From Lepidodermella squamata (lineage: Eukaryota > Gastrotricha), in contig JBLDXI010000007.1 in assembly GCA_047495785.1 (NCBI GenBank), positions 3,038,001-3,102,000 of the forward strand: a stretch of DNA of 64,000 bases, written 5' to 3'. The translations under genes and the position numbers were made by a program. Below, one piece after another: positions 1 to 10,971 of this stretch (the first letter of the stretch is position 1; the number at the start of each line of letters is the position of its first letter). The notes below the pieces were generated by a model. It had not been told where the DNA came from, searched no databases, and was given only the letters and a program-made list of their open reading frames with translations.

Positions 1-34
1 CTCAATTTTCGTTTCCTCAATTGACATAGAACCG
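1..34. repeat. Fragment of dispersed repeat
   Basis: The first 34 bases match the reverse complement of 13540-13573 with two mismatches. The second locus directly adjoins the 60-nt foldback at the tandem-duplication junction. This points to a dispersed repeat family with one end cut by the window edge. The element class is unknown. Confidence 0.6.
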
Positions 35-138
35 GTCCTGCTCGTGTTTCCTTTTTATTATTTAATCGAATTTGACCCCTTTTAAGAAACTATTTTCTGC
101 TAGATACCTAGTTTTTTTCATTTTTAGAATTTATCTTC

Positions 139-2136
139 ATGTTGAAATTGGTCTTTGGCAACGACGCCGTACCAGGCTCAACCGGAATTCAGACCAAACT
201 CCTATCGCTAAGAGCCCTAGAGGACATCTCAAAATTTGCGGAAGAGATTCGAACTCGCTGCCATGGTGGATTTGTTGCCTTTAAGGAGCATAAACTACAA
301 AAATTACAGTGGAAAATGCAAGGCGATAAATTTCTCCGAGAAGAAAACTGGGACGAGGCGTTCAACTGCTTCATGAAAATTGCCGATAATTACTTCGATT
401 TATCGCCCGAAATTTGCGAAAAACTCAGCAAAGCCGCCGTTGAAAGTTCCCGGCCGAAAATCGCCGCAAATTTCAGCACTTTCGGCTATTTACTCTACGG
501 CATGTCCGACAATATTATGGAAATTTATCGAAAAGCGTCCGGCGAACTTGGCTACAAAGTTGTTGGCTACGACCCAGCTTTAGGTAATATGTACCGCGGA
601 TTCAGCCCGATCGATTTCAAATACCACTGGATTCGACTTGAAGAAAATAATTTCGACGAAAATTGGGACGATGCGGCTAATTTAATTCGCCATTTATTCA
701 TGTATGCAAATAACTCGGAACAGGGCGAATACTACGCTGGCCAGTGTTTCGAAGCTCTTGATTCGAATCCGAGTTTTAAACAATTTGTCTCGAATTTTTC
801 AATTGAAAACATGACTTCGCCTCAATTTCGATTTTTAATCATGTTTTTAATCGTGGCGAAACATAAAAATTTCGCGATCGCTCTTCGAAAATTAGCGATG
901 GATCAGTGGTTTTACGAATTTTTGCAGAAAATTACCGAATCTTTTGTGAGTGATTCTGGCTTTCGGAAATGTTTGCAATTCAACGACATTTTCACGGCGA
1001 ATTTGCCTTGTTTAAACATTTACGCGAACCTATTATGGCCGAAAATTGAAAACAGCGAATTTTGCGATCTTGCTTGGATTGTGAGATTCATCCTGCTGCA
1101 GGTCCTCTCGGAAAAACGGCCAAATATCGAAATTTTCCGGCCAATTTATGCCATTCTTGAGAAAATTAATGGCAAAAATCTGCCGAGTGAAAATTTGCTG
1201 GAAGAAACTGTTGAATTTATTCCGTTTATTACCACGATTTTTTCGACTATTTTCACGCCTGATTTTTTGGCTGAATTTCTGACTAGCGTTAACGTGATAT
1301 TTCAACAAGAAGAAATTCGGCGAAATTTCGCGAAGAGCTCAACTTTTTCCGTCATTTTAGCCGCGATTTTGAAGCCGGAAAATTGCGCTAAAATTTGCTC
1401 GATTTTGAGCTCGTTATCCGACGATGAAAATGGCTGGAAAATGATGACAAGCTCCCACAATTTTTCGAAGCGATTATTGGAAAGTGCTGAGAATATCGCA
1501 AATGACGACGAAGTATATCGCTTTGATGAGTTGAACTATTTAATCGCGAAACTTATCGTTAATCAAGGCCGCGATCGAATTGATTCGTATTTTTCCGGCC
1601 AACTTTTCGCGCGTGGGAATTCTTCGTTCGCAAAATCTGTTTTTAGTACGATTATTCCGAAAAACTTTGGAATTTGCTTGTTGCTGCTTAAATACGCGAA
1701 TGATGAAACGAAACGGCGTTGGCTCAAGTTGTGTTCTGAATGGGATTTTCCGCGTTTAGCCCTACTGGCCATACTTAAATTCCACGAAATAGCCCTCGGT
1801 TGCTTTTCGTCCATCTCGGCGCGTTGTGAAGCTGTTGAATGCCTCCTGCTGGTTCGTCTATTGATTCTAACCAATTCGAAAGTCGCTAGTGATATCCCAT
1901 TTTTGAAAATTGAATCGGTTTTTCACTTGGAAAAAGCTGGCCGCCAAACGGACCCTTTCGTCCCAGAACTGAGCCTTTCTCTTGCGATTTTGCTGGCCCT
2001 ACTTGTTGAGAAAAACGATGAATTTCGAGCAAGTTTGAAGCGGGATAAAAAGATGATTCGAGGCATGATTGGTCAAGTGAAAGCTGCATTCAGCACGATT
2101 TTCAATAGACTGGGCAGGATGCATGTAACAAAATAA
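139..2136 (+). CDS. Intronless TPR-like helical protein, unknown function
   Basis: A single uninterrupted 665-codon frame. I do not recognise the family. It is clearly paralogous to the minus-strand gene at 61041-63017: both begin with a VFG(N/T)D..PG motif, then a helical segment (residues about 55-90) with a TPR-like pattern (GDKFLREENWDEAF), then a long leucine-rich all-helical region of possible HEAT/ARM type. There is no signal peptide or membrane segment, so it is probably cytosolic. The ATG is supported by the paralogue, which starts at the same place. A T-rich acceptor (AG at 126-127) lies 11 nt before the ATG, suggesting a trans-splice site or a 5'-UTR intron. AATAAA follows at 2189. 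A scaffold role is possible but is only a guess from the fold. Confidence 0.82.
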   Translation: MLKLVFGNDAVPGSTGIQTKLLSLRALEDISKFAEEIRTRCHGGFVAFKEHKLQKLQWKMQGDKFLREENWDEAFNCFMKIADNYFDLSPEICEKLSKAAVESSRPKIAANFSTFGYLLYGMSDNIMEIYRKASGELGYKVVGYDPALGNMYRGFSPIDFKYHWIRLEENNFDENWDDAANLIRHLFMYANNSEQGEYYAGQCFEALDSNPSFKQFVSNFSIENMTSPQFRFLIMFLIVAKHKNFAIALRKLAMDQWFYEFLQKITESFVSDSGFRKCLQFNDIFTANLPCLNIYANLLWPKIENSEFCDLAWIVRFILLQVLSEKRPNIEIFRPIYAILEKINGKNLPSENLLEETVEFIPFITTIFSTIFTPDFLAEFLTSVNVIFQQEEIRRNFAKSSTFSVILAAILKPENCAKICSILSSLSDDENGWKMMTSSHNFSKRLLESAENIANDDEVYRFDELNYLIAKLIVNQGRDRIDSYFSGQLFARGNSSFAKSVFSTIIPKNFGICLLLLKYANDETKRRWLKLCSEWDFPRLALLAILKFHEIALGCFSSISARCEAVECLLLVRLLILTNSKVASDIPFLKIESVFHLEKAGRQTDPFVPELSLSLAILLALLVEKNDEFRASLKRDKKMIRGMIGQVKAAFSTIFNRLGRMHVTK

Positions 2137-2188
2137 CGAATTGTCCATGGGCTAAGCGGGTATATTTTTGCTGTTCAATTGAAGCTGA

Positions 2189-2194
2189 AATAAA
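2189..2194 (+). terminator. Poly(A) signal AATAAA
   Basis: Canonical AATAAA 53 nt after the stop codon of the upstream 665-codon gene. It is the likely cleavage signal for that gene. Confidence 0.5.
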
Positions 2195-2437
2195 CAGGAT
2201 GATTTTTTTGTATTTTTCTTCTATATTCATATCGTTATTGATAAATATTTCGAATAGTAGTTTTGGAGAACTTATTTTTCGCGTGCCAGTAATTTTTTGA
2301 ATTATGAATAAGCTATTTATCACGATTTCTTCAAAGCTTGTAGGTACTGACAGATTCAAGGTTTGGCAAAATAGTTCATTCAACCTTTCTAGAACAATTT
2401 TTTTAAATTAATTAGAGAGTTTGTTGGACTGCATTTA

Positions 2438-3058
2438 ATGAAAATGAAACCTCCTCACGCCGAAGTTGTTGACTATTTCAACTGCTTCCGCGATGTTGAA
2501 AACTTGATGGGCTACGGTACAATTCGAATGGCGATCGAAGTTGCCAATCGAACGATGAAATACGTCATCCTGCCAATGCTAAGATCCGGCACTAAAGCTG
2601 TCTACTGCGATCCCAGCGTTAATTTCAGATCTTGGACAATGTCTGGCCGGTTCGTAGAACACCTTACTATGTTAAAGTACAAGCCGGAGATCATGCGGAG
2701 ATATTACATCTTTACGCTTCACTTCTTCAAACATGAACAGTTAACAGCTGAACTGTGGCAATTGATGGATGACGACGAGAATCGTGGTGAAAATTCTATA
2801 GCCGATCAAGTTGGCCTGCGAAACATTTCGACTAGCGATGTCTACAAGCGTATCTACAATGAATTGCAGGGTTTGTACCCGTTTTCACTTCAAGCATTTG
2901 CTCGCTCGGCGGTTTTGAGGCAACTACCTTCTGGGTTGGAAAATCGCCGAATGGCCATCGAAGAACTGGATCTTCCTCTTAGTTTGAAGCAATTTCTCAA
3001 TTTTAGCGAGTTGGATTTTGATCCTACAGTCAGTGATGACCCAATTGTTCGCGATTAA
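2438..3058 (+). CDS. Orphan SOCS-box half of ASB-like family
   Basis: This 206-aa frame corresponds only to the second (SOCS) exon of the ASB-like genes further along the window. It shares the (I/V)LP(M/V)LRSG motif, a BC-box-like YPFSLQAFARSAVLRQLPSG segment, a Cullin-box-like LDLPLSLKQFL stretch and the acidic FSELDFD tail. The BC-box position usually Cys in SOCS boxes is Ala here. No ankyrin-type first exon is visible upstream; the preceding gene belongs to another family. An AG at 2416-2417 would give the same exon phase as in the family, so a first exon may have been lost. It may be a truncated gene or a SOCS-only derivative. AATAAA is at 3078. Confidence 0.65.
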   Translation: MKMKPPHAEVVDYFNCFRDVENLMGYGTIRMAIEVANRTMKYVILPMLRSGTKAVYCDPSVNFRSWTMSGRFVEHLTMLKYKPEIMRRYYIFTLHFFKHEQLTAELWQLMDDDENRGENSIADQVGLRNISTSDVYKRIYNELQGLYPFSLQAFARSAVLRQLPSGLENRRMAIEELDLPLSLKQFLNFSELDFDPTVSDDPIVRD

Positions 3059-3077
3059 TTTCTAAAGTTAAGAAAAT

Positions 3078-3083
3078 AATAAA
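3078..3083 (+). terminator. Poly(A) signal AATAAA
   Basis: AATAAA 20 nt after the stop of the orphan SOCS-box gene. Confidence 0.45.
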
Positions 3084-4081
3084 ACAAAATATTTTTTGAA
3101 GGTCAGGATTCTTTTGAGAGCTTAAGCATTTTAGCTTTTTAGTCCGATTTTGGGCCGCGCGCATGCCTGCGAATATTGCGGCGATTTTAGCAACAAAACT
3201 GAATTCAGAAAATTATCTATAGAATAAATAAATTGATTTCGCGTGTGAATATTGAAATGCAACACACTCTAGAATGTTGGTGATGATTCTACAACCGTGC
3301 GTATAACGGGACTACTCCATAACAGCCAAAGAAAAACGGAAGAGACCAAGAGACATTTGAATGGGTGATCCTAGTGGGCCAATTTTTCTACCACAGGTAA
3401 GTTCTTAGGTACAGCTAACGCCAAGTAAAATTTTGCTGTTATCGGGTCGTTCATGAACAAAAGTTCGTAAAAAGTTCGTAAAAAAAGTCGTTCAGTAAAC
3501 AAAATTGCAAATTTACACTTTTCCTTCGATCGCAACCCTGATAGAAAATTGTTCTAATTTTGTTAAAGCAGCCGCAATAATCGAAGTAGCTCTTTAAATT
3601 CAGCGCGCGTGGTCAAATATTATAAAATTATATTACAATTTAGAATTTTTGCGTGCGCGCCCAAGATCACAGTTCTCAGTTTACCCTCCACTTGCGCAAC
3701 ATGATGGTGTCTCAAACTTGGACTCATTCCTCCAAGGTCTCAAAGCGACATTGGGAAATTTCCAGCACGTTAGCATAGTGCAGCCGAAACAGTATAATTA
3801 TAATAAAACGGCCTCTGCGCCTTGGAGGAATCATTCCGCGCACGCACTCCTATTATAGTTGGCGGGTCTCGTTGCGCAACAGCTAATTATAGTAGTGCGC
3901 GCGCGGAGGAAACACCGGCGAGCGGGAGAATTAGCCAAAATTACACGTTACAGGTTACGCGCGCGGTCCAAAATTAGGCTAAGTTTCATTCCGCTTCATT
4001 CAAAATTAGATTAACATTCAAATTTCGCAGAAGCTCACAGTTTAACCTCAATTGCATGATGACTGTTTTAGTGGGATTGAG
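3084..4081. other. Intergenic, no gene recognised
   Basis: About 1 kb with patches of GCGC-rich sequence (around 3640-3660 and 3895-3965) between AT-rich stretches. I see no convincing ORF or RNA gene. It ends where the tandem-duplicated block begins. Confidence 0.5.
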
Positions 4082-4238
4082 AAAAGTGTGACACCACGTG
4101 AAGTCTCAATTGAAGTCTCAAGACGCACCTGTTGCCAATAGCAGAAGTCGTATTACTCTTCTCAGCCGAGTAAATCCGAGTCTTCAAACGTTTATTTCTA
4201 ATGTAAATAGAATCGACCCTTTTTGGTTTATTCCTAAA

Positions 4239-4810
4239 ATGAATGCTCATGACGATGAAATTTGCGATCAATTGGTTACTTGCCCGTTATCTGGGCTTAG
4301 CTTTCGCGCAAATATATTCGACTTCCTTCAAGAATTAATCGACGAAGCAGCGGATAGCCTTGAATTGCCTGCCGAGAAGTTCATTTTGGTAACGGATGGT
4401 TATAGAAATTTTTTGGATTCACATTAACTCAAGGCTATTACCGCACATGTTCAAGGCATTAGGAATTTTTCTGGCCATGAGACACAATTTCGTCACTCAT
4501 CGTAGGCTTTTTTCTTGTATTATCGCTGTTTGCGTTATTCATAAAACAAGCTGTAATAGGCTGGCTAAAAAACCAGCAGCGGTATTTTTGATTTATTTTA
4601 TTTCAATTTTGATTTATTTTTATCAAAACTAGCTACAAATGTGAAAAATCCCAAATTTTGCGCGCATCGATTGGACATATCAGGGAAATTCTCATTCATA
4701 AGTTTGCCCTCTATAGCACATGCCGTGACCTAGATTGTACCGCCTTTGATCATTTTACGCTCGCCGTTGATGATAGGCCTTACGCGCTTGTTGGTAATAA
4801 AGATGAGTAA
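4239..4810 (+). pseudogene. Relic of ASB-like exon 1 (copy A)
   Basis: The frame opening at 4239 begins like the intact family genes, with a CPLSGLSFR motif and a segment like SLELPA(E/D)(K/E)F..(V/I)TDGY, then hits a stop at 4425. Further on (about 4660-4810) a frame resembling the ankyrin-proximal part of exon 1 can be recognised (CRDLDCTAFDHF, then a run resembling DRPYALVG) without an open connection. The middle and the SOCS exon are missing. The remains are shared with copy B, so decay preceded the duplication. Confidence 0.6.
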
Positions 4811-5268
4811 ATATGTGCGGCATTTATTTCGTCTGTTTCGCGTGCTCGTGCCAATGAAGACTTCGAAACGTGTTAAATAGCGCTGGTCAGTCTAATAGTC
4901 TTGCTAATCTCATCTTTTCCCCATTGTCCTTCGTTTTCGGTTTTTCGTAAAACAAATCAGTTCGAAATCGATCAATCAAGAATCGCGAAAATAGAAAATA
5001 CAAACTCTAGTTTTAACAAATCGCTATGTTCAGAAAATCTTCTCGAGAAAATCACGTTGAATCTCATTTTCCGTTGTCCCAAGTCTTTGTTATTCTTTTT
5101 GATAATTTGAATTGATAATTCTAAAATAATCAAGTTGGTTACGGTAACAGGAGGGCCCATTCTTTATGTAAGTATCAGGAATTTTTTGAGCATGAATTTC
5201 GGAAAAAAGTCACATAATTGTTTATTTATTTAATTTATTTTACTTATTATTAATCGATTACCAAATCG

Positions 5269-6285
5269 GTAAAATAAAATCTGCCGCCCCAAAAGGTGAA
5301 AGTTCGTTTAATCTCAGCCCTCATTTAATAATAGCGCGCCCTCTCGTTTTAAATACGCGCGCCCTCGTTTTGAAGAGGCGCGCCCTAATAGTAAACAAAG
5401 TCGCCCAGGTTGGTTAAACCACCGCCCAATTTCATTTATTCAATTTGGGCGGCTTTCAGCTCATTTTTCATTTAAATCAGTGCTCCGAAAACTCGGATTT
5501 TTTTCCGGCCGCGTGTGGCCGGCATGGCGGCCGGTTTCTCAAAGAATTGCTGGAATGCGGCCGGAAGCCTAGTTTCGCACGATCATAACCCGAAAATCAG
5601 CTTGTTTTGCACTATTTTCAGCCGGCGTGTAAACACTCGAACGCAGATAATTCCTTGATCCCCGGCAAGTCGCTTTAACGCGGCGAGCTTGCAACACCTT
5701 CGACAGGCGTGCGAGGGGCGTAGCGGGTGTATGAACTTTACACGCGGTGTGCAATTATTAATAAAATGCTTGAAGAGACACGCTTCCACGTCGTAATTTG
5801 TTCGGCCTGTAATAAGCATCCCTTGAACATAAAGCCGCCCCTAAACCTGGCCGTTAGACGATTGATAAGTGTCTCATGTCCTAACATGTCCCTGCTCAAG
5901 CATTAGAGGCTATTGCTTTTACGGATATTGCTTCGCTGCTCCGATTGCCAAATTGTCCCAAAAAATCGTCCGCTCGCTGTTAATCATATCCCAGGTGGTA
6001 GGCATTTTGGTTCTTATACCGTTTCAGCCGATGTTATGTTGATACCAATGAAGGAATAGAGGTGCGGCTAATAGGCGCATCATCATCACATTTGCAATTT
6101 TCTTATTTTAACGGGGCGACGTTTTATATTTCAAGGCGACTGATTATCAGTCAGGTGCGGCCTTCCGCCTTGAGGGGCGGATTAAGGCGAATTAGTGCGG
6201 CGATCGCGCAATGAGGGCGACTTTATTTATTGTTAGGCGACACAAATGGGGCGAACTTTTACCTTTTTGGGCGACAGATTTTACC
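5269..6285. mobile_element. Inverted-repeat element rich in GGCGA motifs (copy A)
   Basis: The ends form imperfect terminal inverted repeats. AAAATCTGCCGCCCCAAAAG at the left corresponds to the reverse complement of the right end (about 6252-6285), both continuing into GGT(G/A)AAAGTTCG. Inside are GCGCGCCCTC blocks near the left end and a series of GGCGA/GGGCGAC motifs near the right end. I see no transposase frame, so this looks like a roughly 1-kb non-autonomous foldback element. It sits between the ASB relic and the next ASB-like gene. Confidence 0.5.
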
Positions 6286-6400
6286 TCACCCATTACCTAA
6301 TCGCCAGAATTTTTCATTGCAATTTTCCTTAATTTCTGGAAAATTCCGAAAACAGATGAATTTCTGAAAGATTTACTCACACTTTGAATGATGTCGCGCC

Positions 6401-6563
6401 AGAACAGTGTGCCGAAAATAGAAACAAATGGCGTAATGCATTTGATGCGCAGAAAAAACTGGCGTTCAACTTTTTTCCAGCGATCATAGGCACGCGACTG
6501 ATTTGGCGAAGATGCAAATAGCTAGTTTTACGCCATTTGTTTCTATTTCCGGCACACTGTTCT
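6401..6563. mobile_element. Short MITE with 36-nt inverted repeats (copy A)
   Basis: Arms starting AGAACAGTGTGCCG and ending CGGCACACTGTTCT pair over about 36 nt with one mismatch, enclosing about 90 nt. The length and lack of coding capacity fit a MITE. It lies about 115 nt upstream of the ASB-like ATG at 6678. Confidence 0.7.
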
Positions 6564-7366
6564 GTGAAAGTCTCCCAGACAAGCAAGAAATAATGACGCG
6601 TTTCTTAGGCTCCTTCGGGTAAATTTTGTACCCTCAGGTTAATTCACTGTCAATAGATCTTTAAATATTCTGGTTGAATGATCGAAGCTAACCATGATGA
6701 GAAGTGCGATGAATACACAACTTGCCCGTTATCTGGGCGTGAATTTCGTGAAAAATTGGACGATTTCTCGCAAGAATTGATCAAACGAGCTGCTTCCAGC
6801 CTAGAATTACCCGCCGACGAATTTTTCATGATAACTGATGGCTACATGATTAATAATGGCTACGTCATAGCGCTGGTGCCATGCCGCTTTCTTGGCAATT
6901 TTCTGGCTGCTGGGCGGCAAAGTGACCCGCAAACTTTCGGCTCAACTCTAATTCAATGCTGCCTCGATCGAGTAATGACTTCAGGCCCGAAATTTAGCCC
7001 AAATGACGCTATCCTTCTGTACTTGTCTATCTGCTTCGCGCAATATGAACCTTTGAAAGCTTTCATGGAATCGAGAGGGCACCTCATACCACGCTGTTAT
7101 CTTCAGGCTATGTTAGAGCCGGCGTTCAAAACCCACGCTGATTGTCTGAAGAGCGCGCCAGGGCATCAGAATTACGCCCCGTTCGGGGTCCGATGTGAAG
7201 CTGTCGACCTTTTGATGGAATCAGGGGCTGATTTAGCGACGTTATCTGCTCGCGATTGTGAGCGTGAGTTTCCGAGAAATTAAAAATGTTAAGTTGCGCA
7301 ACGATTTTGTAAATTTGCGAATTTTTGAAGAAAATTGAACTAATTTTTTGAAATTTAGAGAATTTT

Positions 7367-7729
7367 CACGATTTTACCGAAAAGTAAAAAGAATGTACTG
7401 GAGAAACCCCTGAAAACCCCGATGGTAACTGGTTCAGTAATTTTCCGTTTTTACCTGGTTGGATCTAATTTCATCGGATTTTTTTAATCCCATTTGCAAA
7501 TTGGCGGAAAAGGAATCACAAACTCTAAAACGATAGGAAAAGTTTTGCTGACGGCCAAAAAAATCCTTGAAGAAAAATTCAAAATGGAACAAGAATAGCA
7601 ATAAAGTAAAGCAATGAGTTAATTCCGAGGAAATTTTGTGTAAAATACCGAAAATTACCGAACCAGTTACCATCTGGATTTTCAGGGTTTTTTCTCCGGT
7701 AAATTCTTTTAATTTTCGGTAAAATCGTG
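7367..7729. mobile_element. Inverted-repeat element inside ASB-like intron (copy A)
   Basis: Left arm CACGATTTTACCGAAAAGTA and right arm TTTTCGGTAAAATCGTG pair. The match continues inward through GATGGTAACTGGTTC and its complement GAACCAGTTACCATC. It has no coding capacity beyond chance frames and fills half of the 713-nt intron. A related single arm occurs near 11010-11090 and 20270-20360. Confidence 0.65.
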
Positions 7730-8062
7730 GATAGAACATTCTCCCGGTCTTTTTAGTTAAATAATTAGGCGAATTTTCTACAAAATTTTGCGAAATTGGA
7801 AAATTGATGAGAATTGATGATTGAAAGGTTGATGAGAAATCTCGCTGGAATTTAAAATTATTGGTAAAATTATGGAATTAACTGACCGGACTTTCTTGCT
7901 TTTTTAACCTATTTTCAATCACTAAGAATTATCTGCCATTTACTTAATAATTCTTAAAAATTCTATTAAATTTCAGAAATTCTTGGCAATATTTTCAGTA
8001 GCTATCTTCAACTTGGATTTGATCAGCAAGTTCCGACTGAAGCGCTTGGAAACGTGTTTAAC

Positions 8063-8484
8063 AAACGATAGGAAAAGTTTTGCTGACGGCCAAAAAAATC
8101 CTTGAAGAAAAATTCAAAATGGAACAAGAATAGCAATAAAGTATAGCAATGAGTTAATTCCGAGGAAATTTTGTGTAAAATACCGAAAATTACCGAACCA
8201 GTTACCATCTGGATTTTCAGGGTTTTTTCTCCGGTAAATTCTTTTAATTTTCGGTAAAATCGTGGATAGAACATTCTCCCGGTCTTTTTAGTTAAATAAT
8301 TAGGCGAATTTTCTACAAAATTTTGCGAAATTGGAAAATTGATGAGAATTGATGATTGAAAGGTTGATGAGATTGAAGATTGAAGGCGCTGTGGTGAGGC
8401 GCCATAACTTAACGTTTTGTTAATTCCTAATTGCTAAATGTCGAAAGACAAATTGCAAAATAAAACAGTATCAGTATCAGTAAC
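8063..8484. mobile_element. 422-nt insertion unique to copy A
   Basis: Absent from copy B at the equivalent point (between 17706 and 17707). The first 310 nt repeat 7528-7837, the right half and flank of the intron element; the last 112 nt have no match that I can see. TAAC occurs at both edges and may be a target duplication. The insertion interrupts exon 2 of the ASB-like gene. Confidence 0.75.
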
Positions 8485-9639
8485 AAGGTGACGAAAACTC
8501 TGCATTTTCCTCCTGATTTCTGGCTTCGCTACCTCAATCGACCTCTAGCGCACCTTGAAATTTTCTTCCACAATCCGTCAATTCTGAGCTACATCATGAA
8601 AGAATTTGTCGAGATTAAATTGCCTGATTCTGGCAACTTCAAGCTGAACTTTTTCGATATGGTCAACCCCAGCCAGTATTTCGATAATCATGCCGTCAGG
8701 CCTTATTTAGCCCTGAAGCTCGTCGCCTTGCCTTATTTGAGATCTGGCCTGCCTATCGATAACATTTCTTGCTTAACCTCGCCGAATTACGCCCGGCGGC
8801 TTGTCGAAGACTGGGATTGCCGGTGACTTGGGCGGTTACATCGCGAAACGATACTTCCTATTCGCCTTGCACTTCATGGATCTCAACGGCTTTAATTTAT
8901 CTAAAATAATAAATTTTACGTCAGCTCGCGGGAGTGAAATTTTCGATTTATTCATCGAATCAGGTCGCCAATATCCATTCACGCTGCGGGGATTTTGCCG
9001 CCGCGTTATCTTGAGGCATCTCCCAGCTGGCGTGAACAGGCGCCCAGCGGCGATTAAATCGCTGGATATTCCGAGCAGCTGGGAGGACTTTCTGAATTTC
9101 AGCGATTTGGATTTCAAAGTCGACTGGAATGTTGTTACAAGGTTTTTGGCCAACCGCAGCTTTAATGATCTGGATTAACTCGAAAACATGCGCCAAAATG
9201 ACAATTTCGTTGAATTTACACCTGTTCTCGTTTTTTGTTATCGTTTTTACGGATTTTCTTTGACGCTGATACGTTATACTTTTATTTGCTCATTTTATTA
9301 TATTATCACCGTTTTTACTCGAGTTCCAGCTTTGACTTGTCGTAACATCTACTTGTTTTGTTATTTATGAAGTATTTATCGATTTTTCGTTCATAATATT
9401 CCGTGTTTTTTCTCTTTTTTTTAGGTGTAATTTTGATATTAAATCTTCATGGCAAGCCGCGGCAAACGATGCTCTTGAAAAGGTTTTCCTCGAGATCCTC
9501 GAATGGGTCCTCGAATTAAGCTGTATTTAAATTTGAGCGTTCTAAAATAATTTTCATTAATAATTTGTTAATTAAATTAAGCGTTAAATTTTCTTAGTTC
9601 TTAGTCTTAAAAATTCTCACCGCCAGGAATGATTAACAT

Positions 9640-10040
9640 CAGATATACCCTCAACTGGGGTGACTTTTGCATCCCAAAAATCGAAGATAGTAAGGTAAAT
9701 ACCCCGTGAGTGGGGTGCCGTTGGATAGCCCAAGGAAAAGCCAGCCTGAATGTGTGCAATGCACATCGATACAACCCATCTAGGGACATATAATAGCAGG
9801 GTAAGTTTTGAGAAAATTTTGAAATGTTTTTATTAAAACTTTGGTGACTGCCCAATTGAAACGGTATGATTAAACTGATGCGATTTTCAGACAGCATTTT
9901 CTCCGGGCTATCCAACGGTACCCCCATCGGGGGCATTTACCTTACCATCTTCGATTTTTGGTATGCCAAAGTCACCCTATTTTGGTACGTCAAAGTGACC
10001 CCACTGCCCAAAGTCACCCTATTTGACGGTAGATATGTGT
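9640..10040. mobile_element. Inverted-repeat element (copy A)
   Basis: Left arm with ATCCCAAAAATCGAAG then TAAGGTAAATACCCC and GTTGGATAGCC pairs with right arm GGCTATCCAACGGTA then GCATTTACCTTACCATC and TTCGATTTTTGG. The ends carry repeated (C)AAAGTCACCC motifs. Small frames within it are chance products of the palindrome. Confidence 0.6.
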
Positions 10041-10794
10041 TACTAACTTTCAAGCGAAAAAATATCACATGTGTGTACTCTATCCAGCGAATCCAGGGGT
10101 TGAATACTTGTCCAATGCGATCGTTGATCTTATTGCGTAAGACAAATGGGTCAAGTTGAGCACGATTCGACCCGGTTTTCGACCCTGTCCCAAACTGGTC
10201 GTGACCCAATTACGATCACGCGGTCGCGATTTTGATGGGCCGTGCTTGTCCCAATTTTCCATTGAACATTTTTGCTCGATATGTCGTGATAAGAAACGTT
10301 GTCGCCATTCGTGACCTGATGGTTGTTTCCTCGTGATGTATATTTAGCATCTCCAAGTCATGTGATAAACGTCAGGCATTCGATAAGAAAATTGGTTCAC
10401 GGATAATCATTCACGTCCGTTTTCTAGCGAAAGCACGTGCTTGGAATTTTAAAATGCGTCATATCAGTCCCATTTTGGTTGTTACTGTCGTAGTGCTGAT
10501 CATTTTCGCCGGAAAAATCGCTTATTTTTTGAGTTTGACGTGTTCCCTGAAATAGCAATTATTTTTATTTTATTTTGCCCACACCCGATAGACGCGTATT
10601 TTGCGATATGAGCGGTCTAGGTTCGAGGGGACGGAGTAATCGGTATCGATTTTCTGTTATCGATTAAATAAATCAGTCGTTATCAGCCGAAGAAATTTTT
10701 CATAATTATCTGGGTAGCTACAATATTCAATCTAAGGGTAGTTGGGTGCATCATCGAACGAGAAAGGCAATACTGGAAATCGAAAACTCCTTAT
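10041..10794. other. Intergenic, copy A
   Basis: No gene recognised. The segment is shared with copy B at lower similarity than the ASB exons, with several small indels, as expected for non-coding sequence. Confidence 0.4.
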
Positions 10795-10971
10795 CCCACT
10801 CACAAGAGGCATACTTTACCTACTACTATTCTTATGGCATTTTAGATTTTTTTAAGATTTTTCTGACCATTAGACATGACTTCCCCTCTCATCATTTTAG
10901 TAGGAGAAATCTTAGAAAAATCTAAAATGCCATACGAATAGTAATAAAGTATTATGTCTCTTGTGAGTGGG
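10795..10971. mobile_element. MITE with CCCACTCACAAGAG termini (copy A)
   Basis: Begins CCCACTCACAAGAG and ends CTCTTGTGAGTGGG. The inner parts also pair (TGGCATTTTAGATTTTT with AAAAATCTAAAATGCCA). No coding capacity. The copy-B version is longer, so this copy has lost internal sequence. Confidence 0.75.

Larger units (their letters stand above)
6678..9178 (+). pseudogene. ASB-like SOCS-box gene, broken copy A
   Basis: Exon 1 (6678-7263) is open and ends in an ankyrin-like EAVDLLMESGADL segment with a GTGAGT donor. The acceptor is at 7974-7976. In exon 2 the reading frame is lost twice relative to the intact copy B. A 422-nt insertion at 8063-8484 introduces a stop within three codons. A 5-nt deletion at about 8814-8818 (GACTGGGATTGCCGG against GACTGGGATTGGATTGCCGG) shifts the frame before the SOCS box. 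The SOCS segment (SGRQYPFTLRGFCRRVILRH) is still recognisable in another frame. Rescue by alternative splicing of the insertion is conceivable but would not repair the 5-nt shift. Confidence 0.8.

Noticed and set aside
2102-2383. 93-codon minus-strand frame between the first two genes
   Set aside because: It overlaps the 3' end and poly(A) region of the plus-strand gene, is low-complexity and has no recognisable domain.
5569-5819. Minus-strand frames of 61-78 codons with several Cys and His
   Set aside because: Located in the GGCGA-rich inverted-repeat element. The Cys pattern does not form a zinc-finger array and there is no start context or splice support.
7434-8274. Minus-strand frames of 83-101 codons repeated at 7434-7739, 8023-8274 and 17078-17383
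   Set aside because: They lie entirely inside the inverted-repeat element and its partial copies. The shared sequence is the repeat, not a gene.
9607-10262. Overlapping small frames on both strands
   Set aside because: Products of the palindromic element at 9640-10040 and its flank; no family resemblance or conserved frame between copies A and B.
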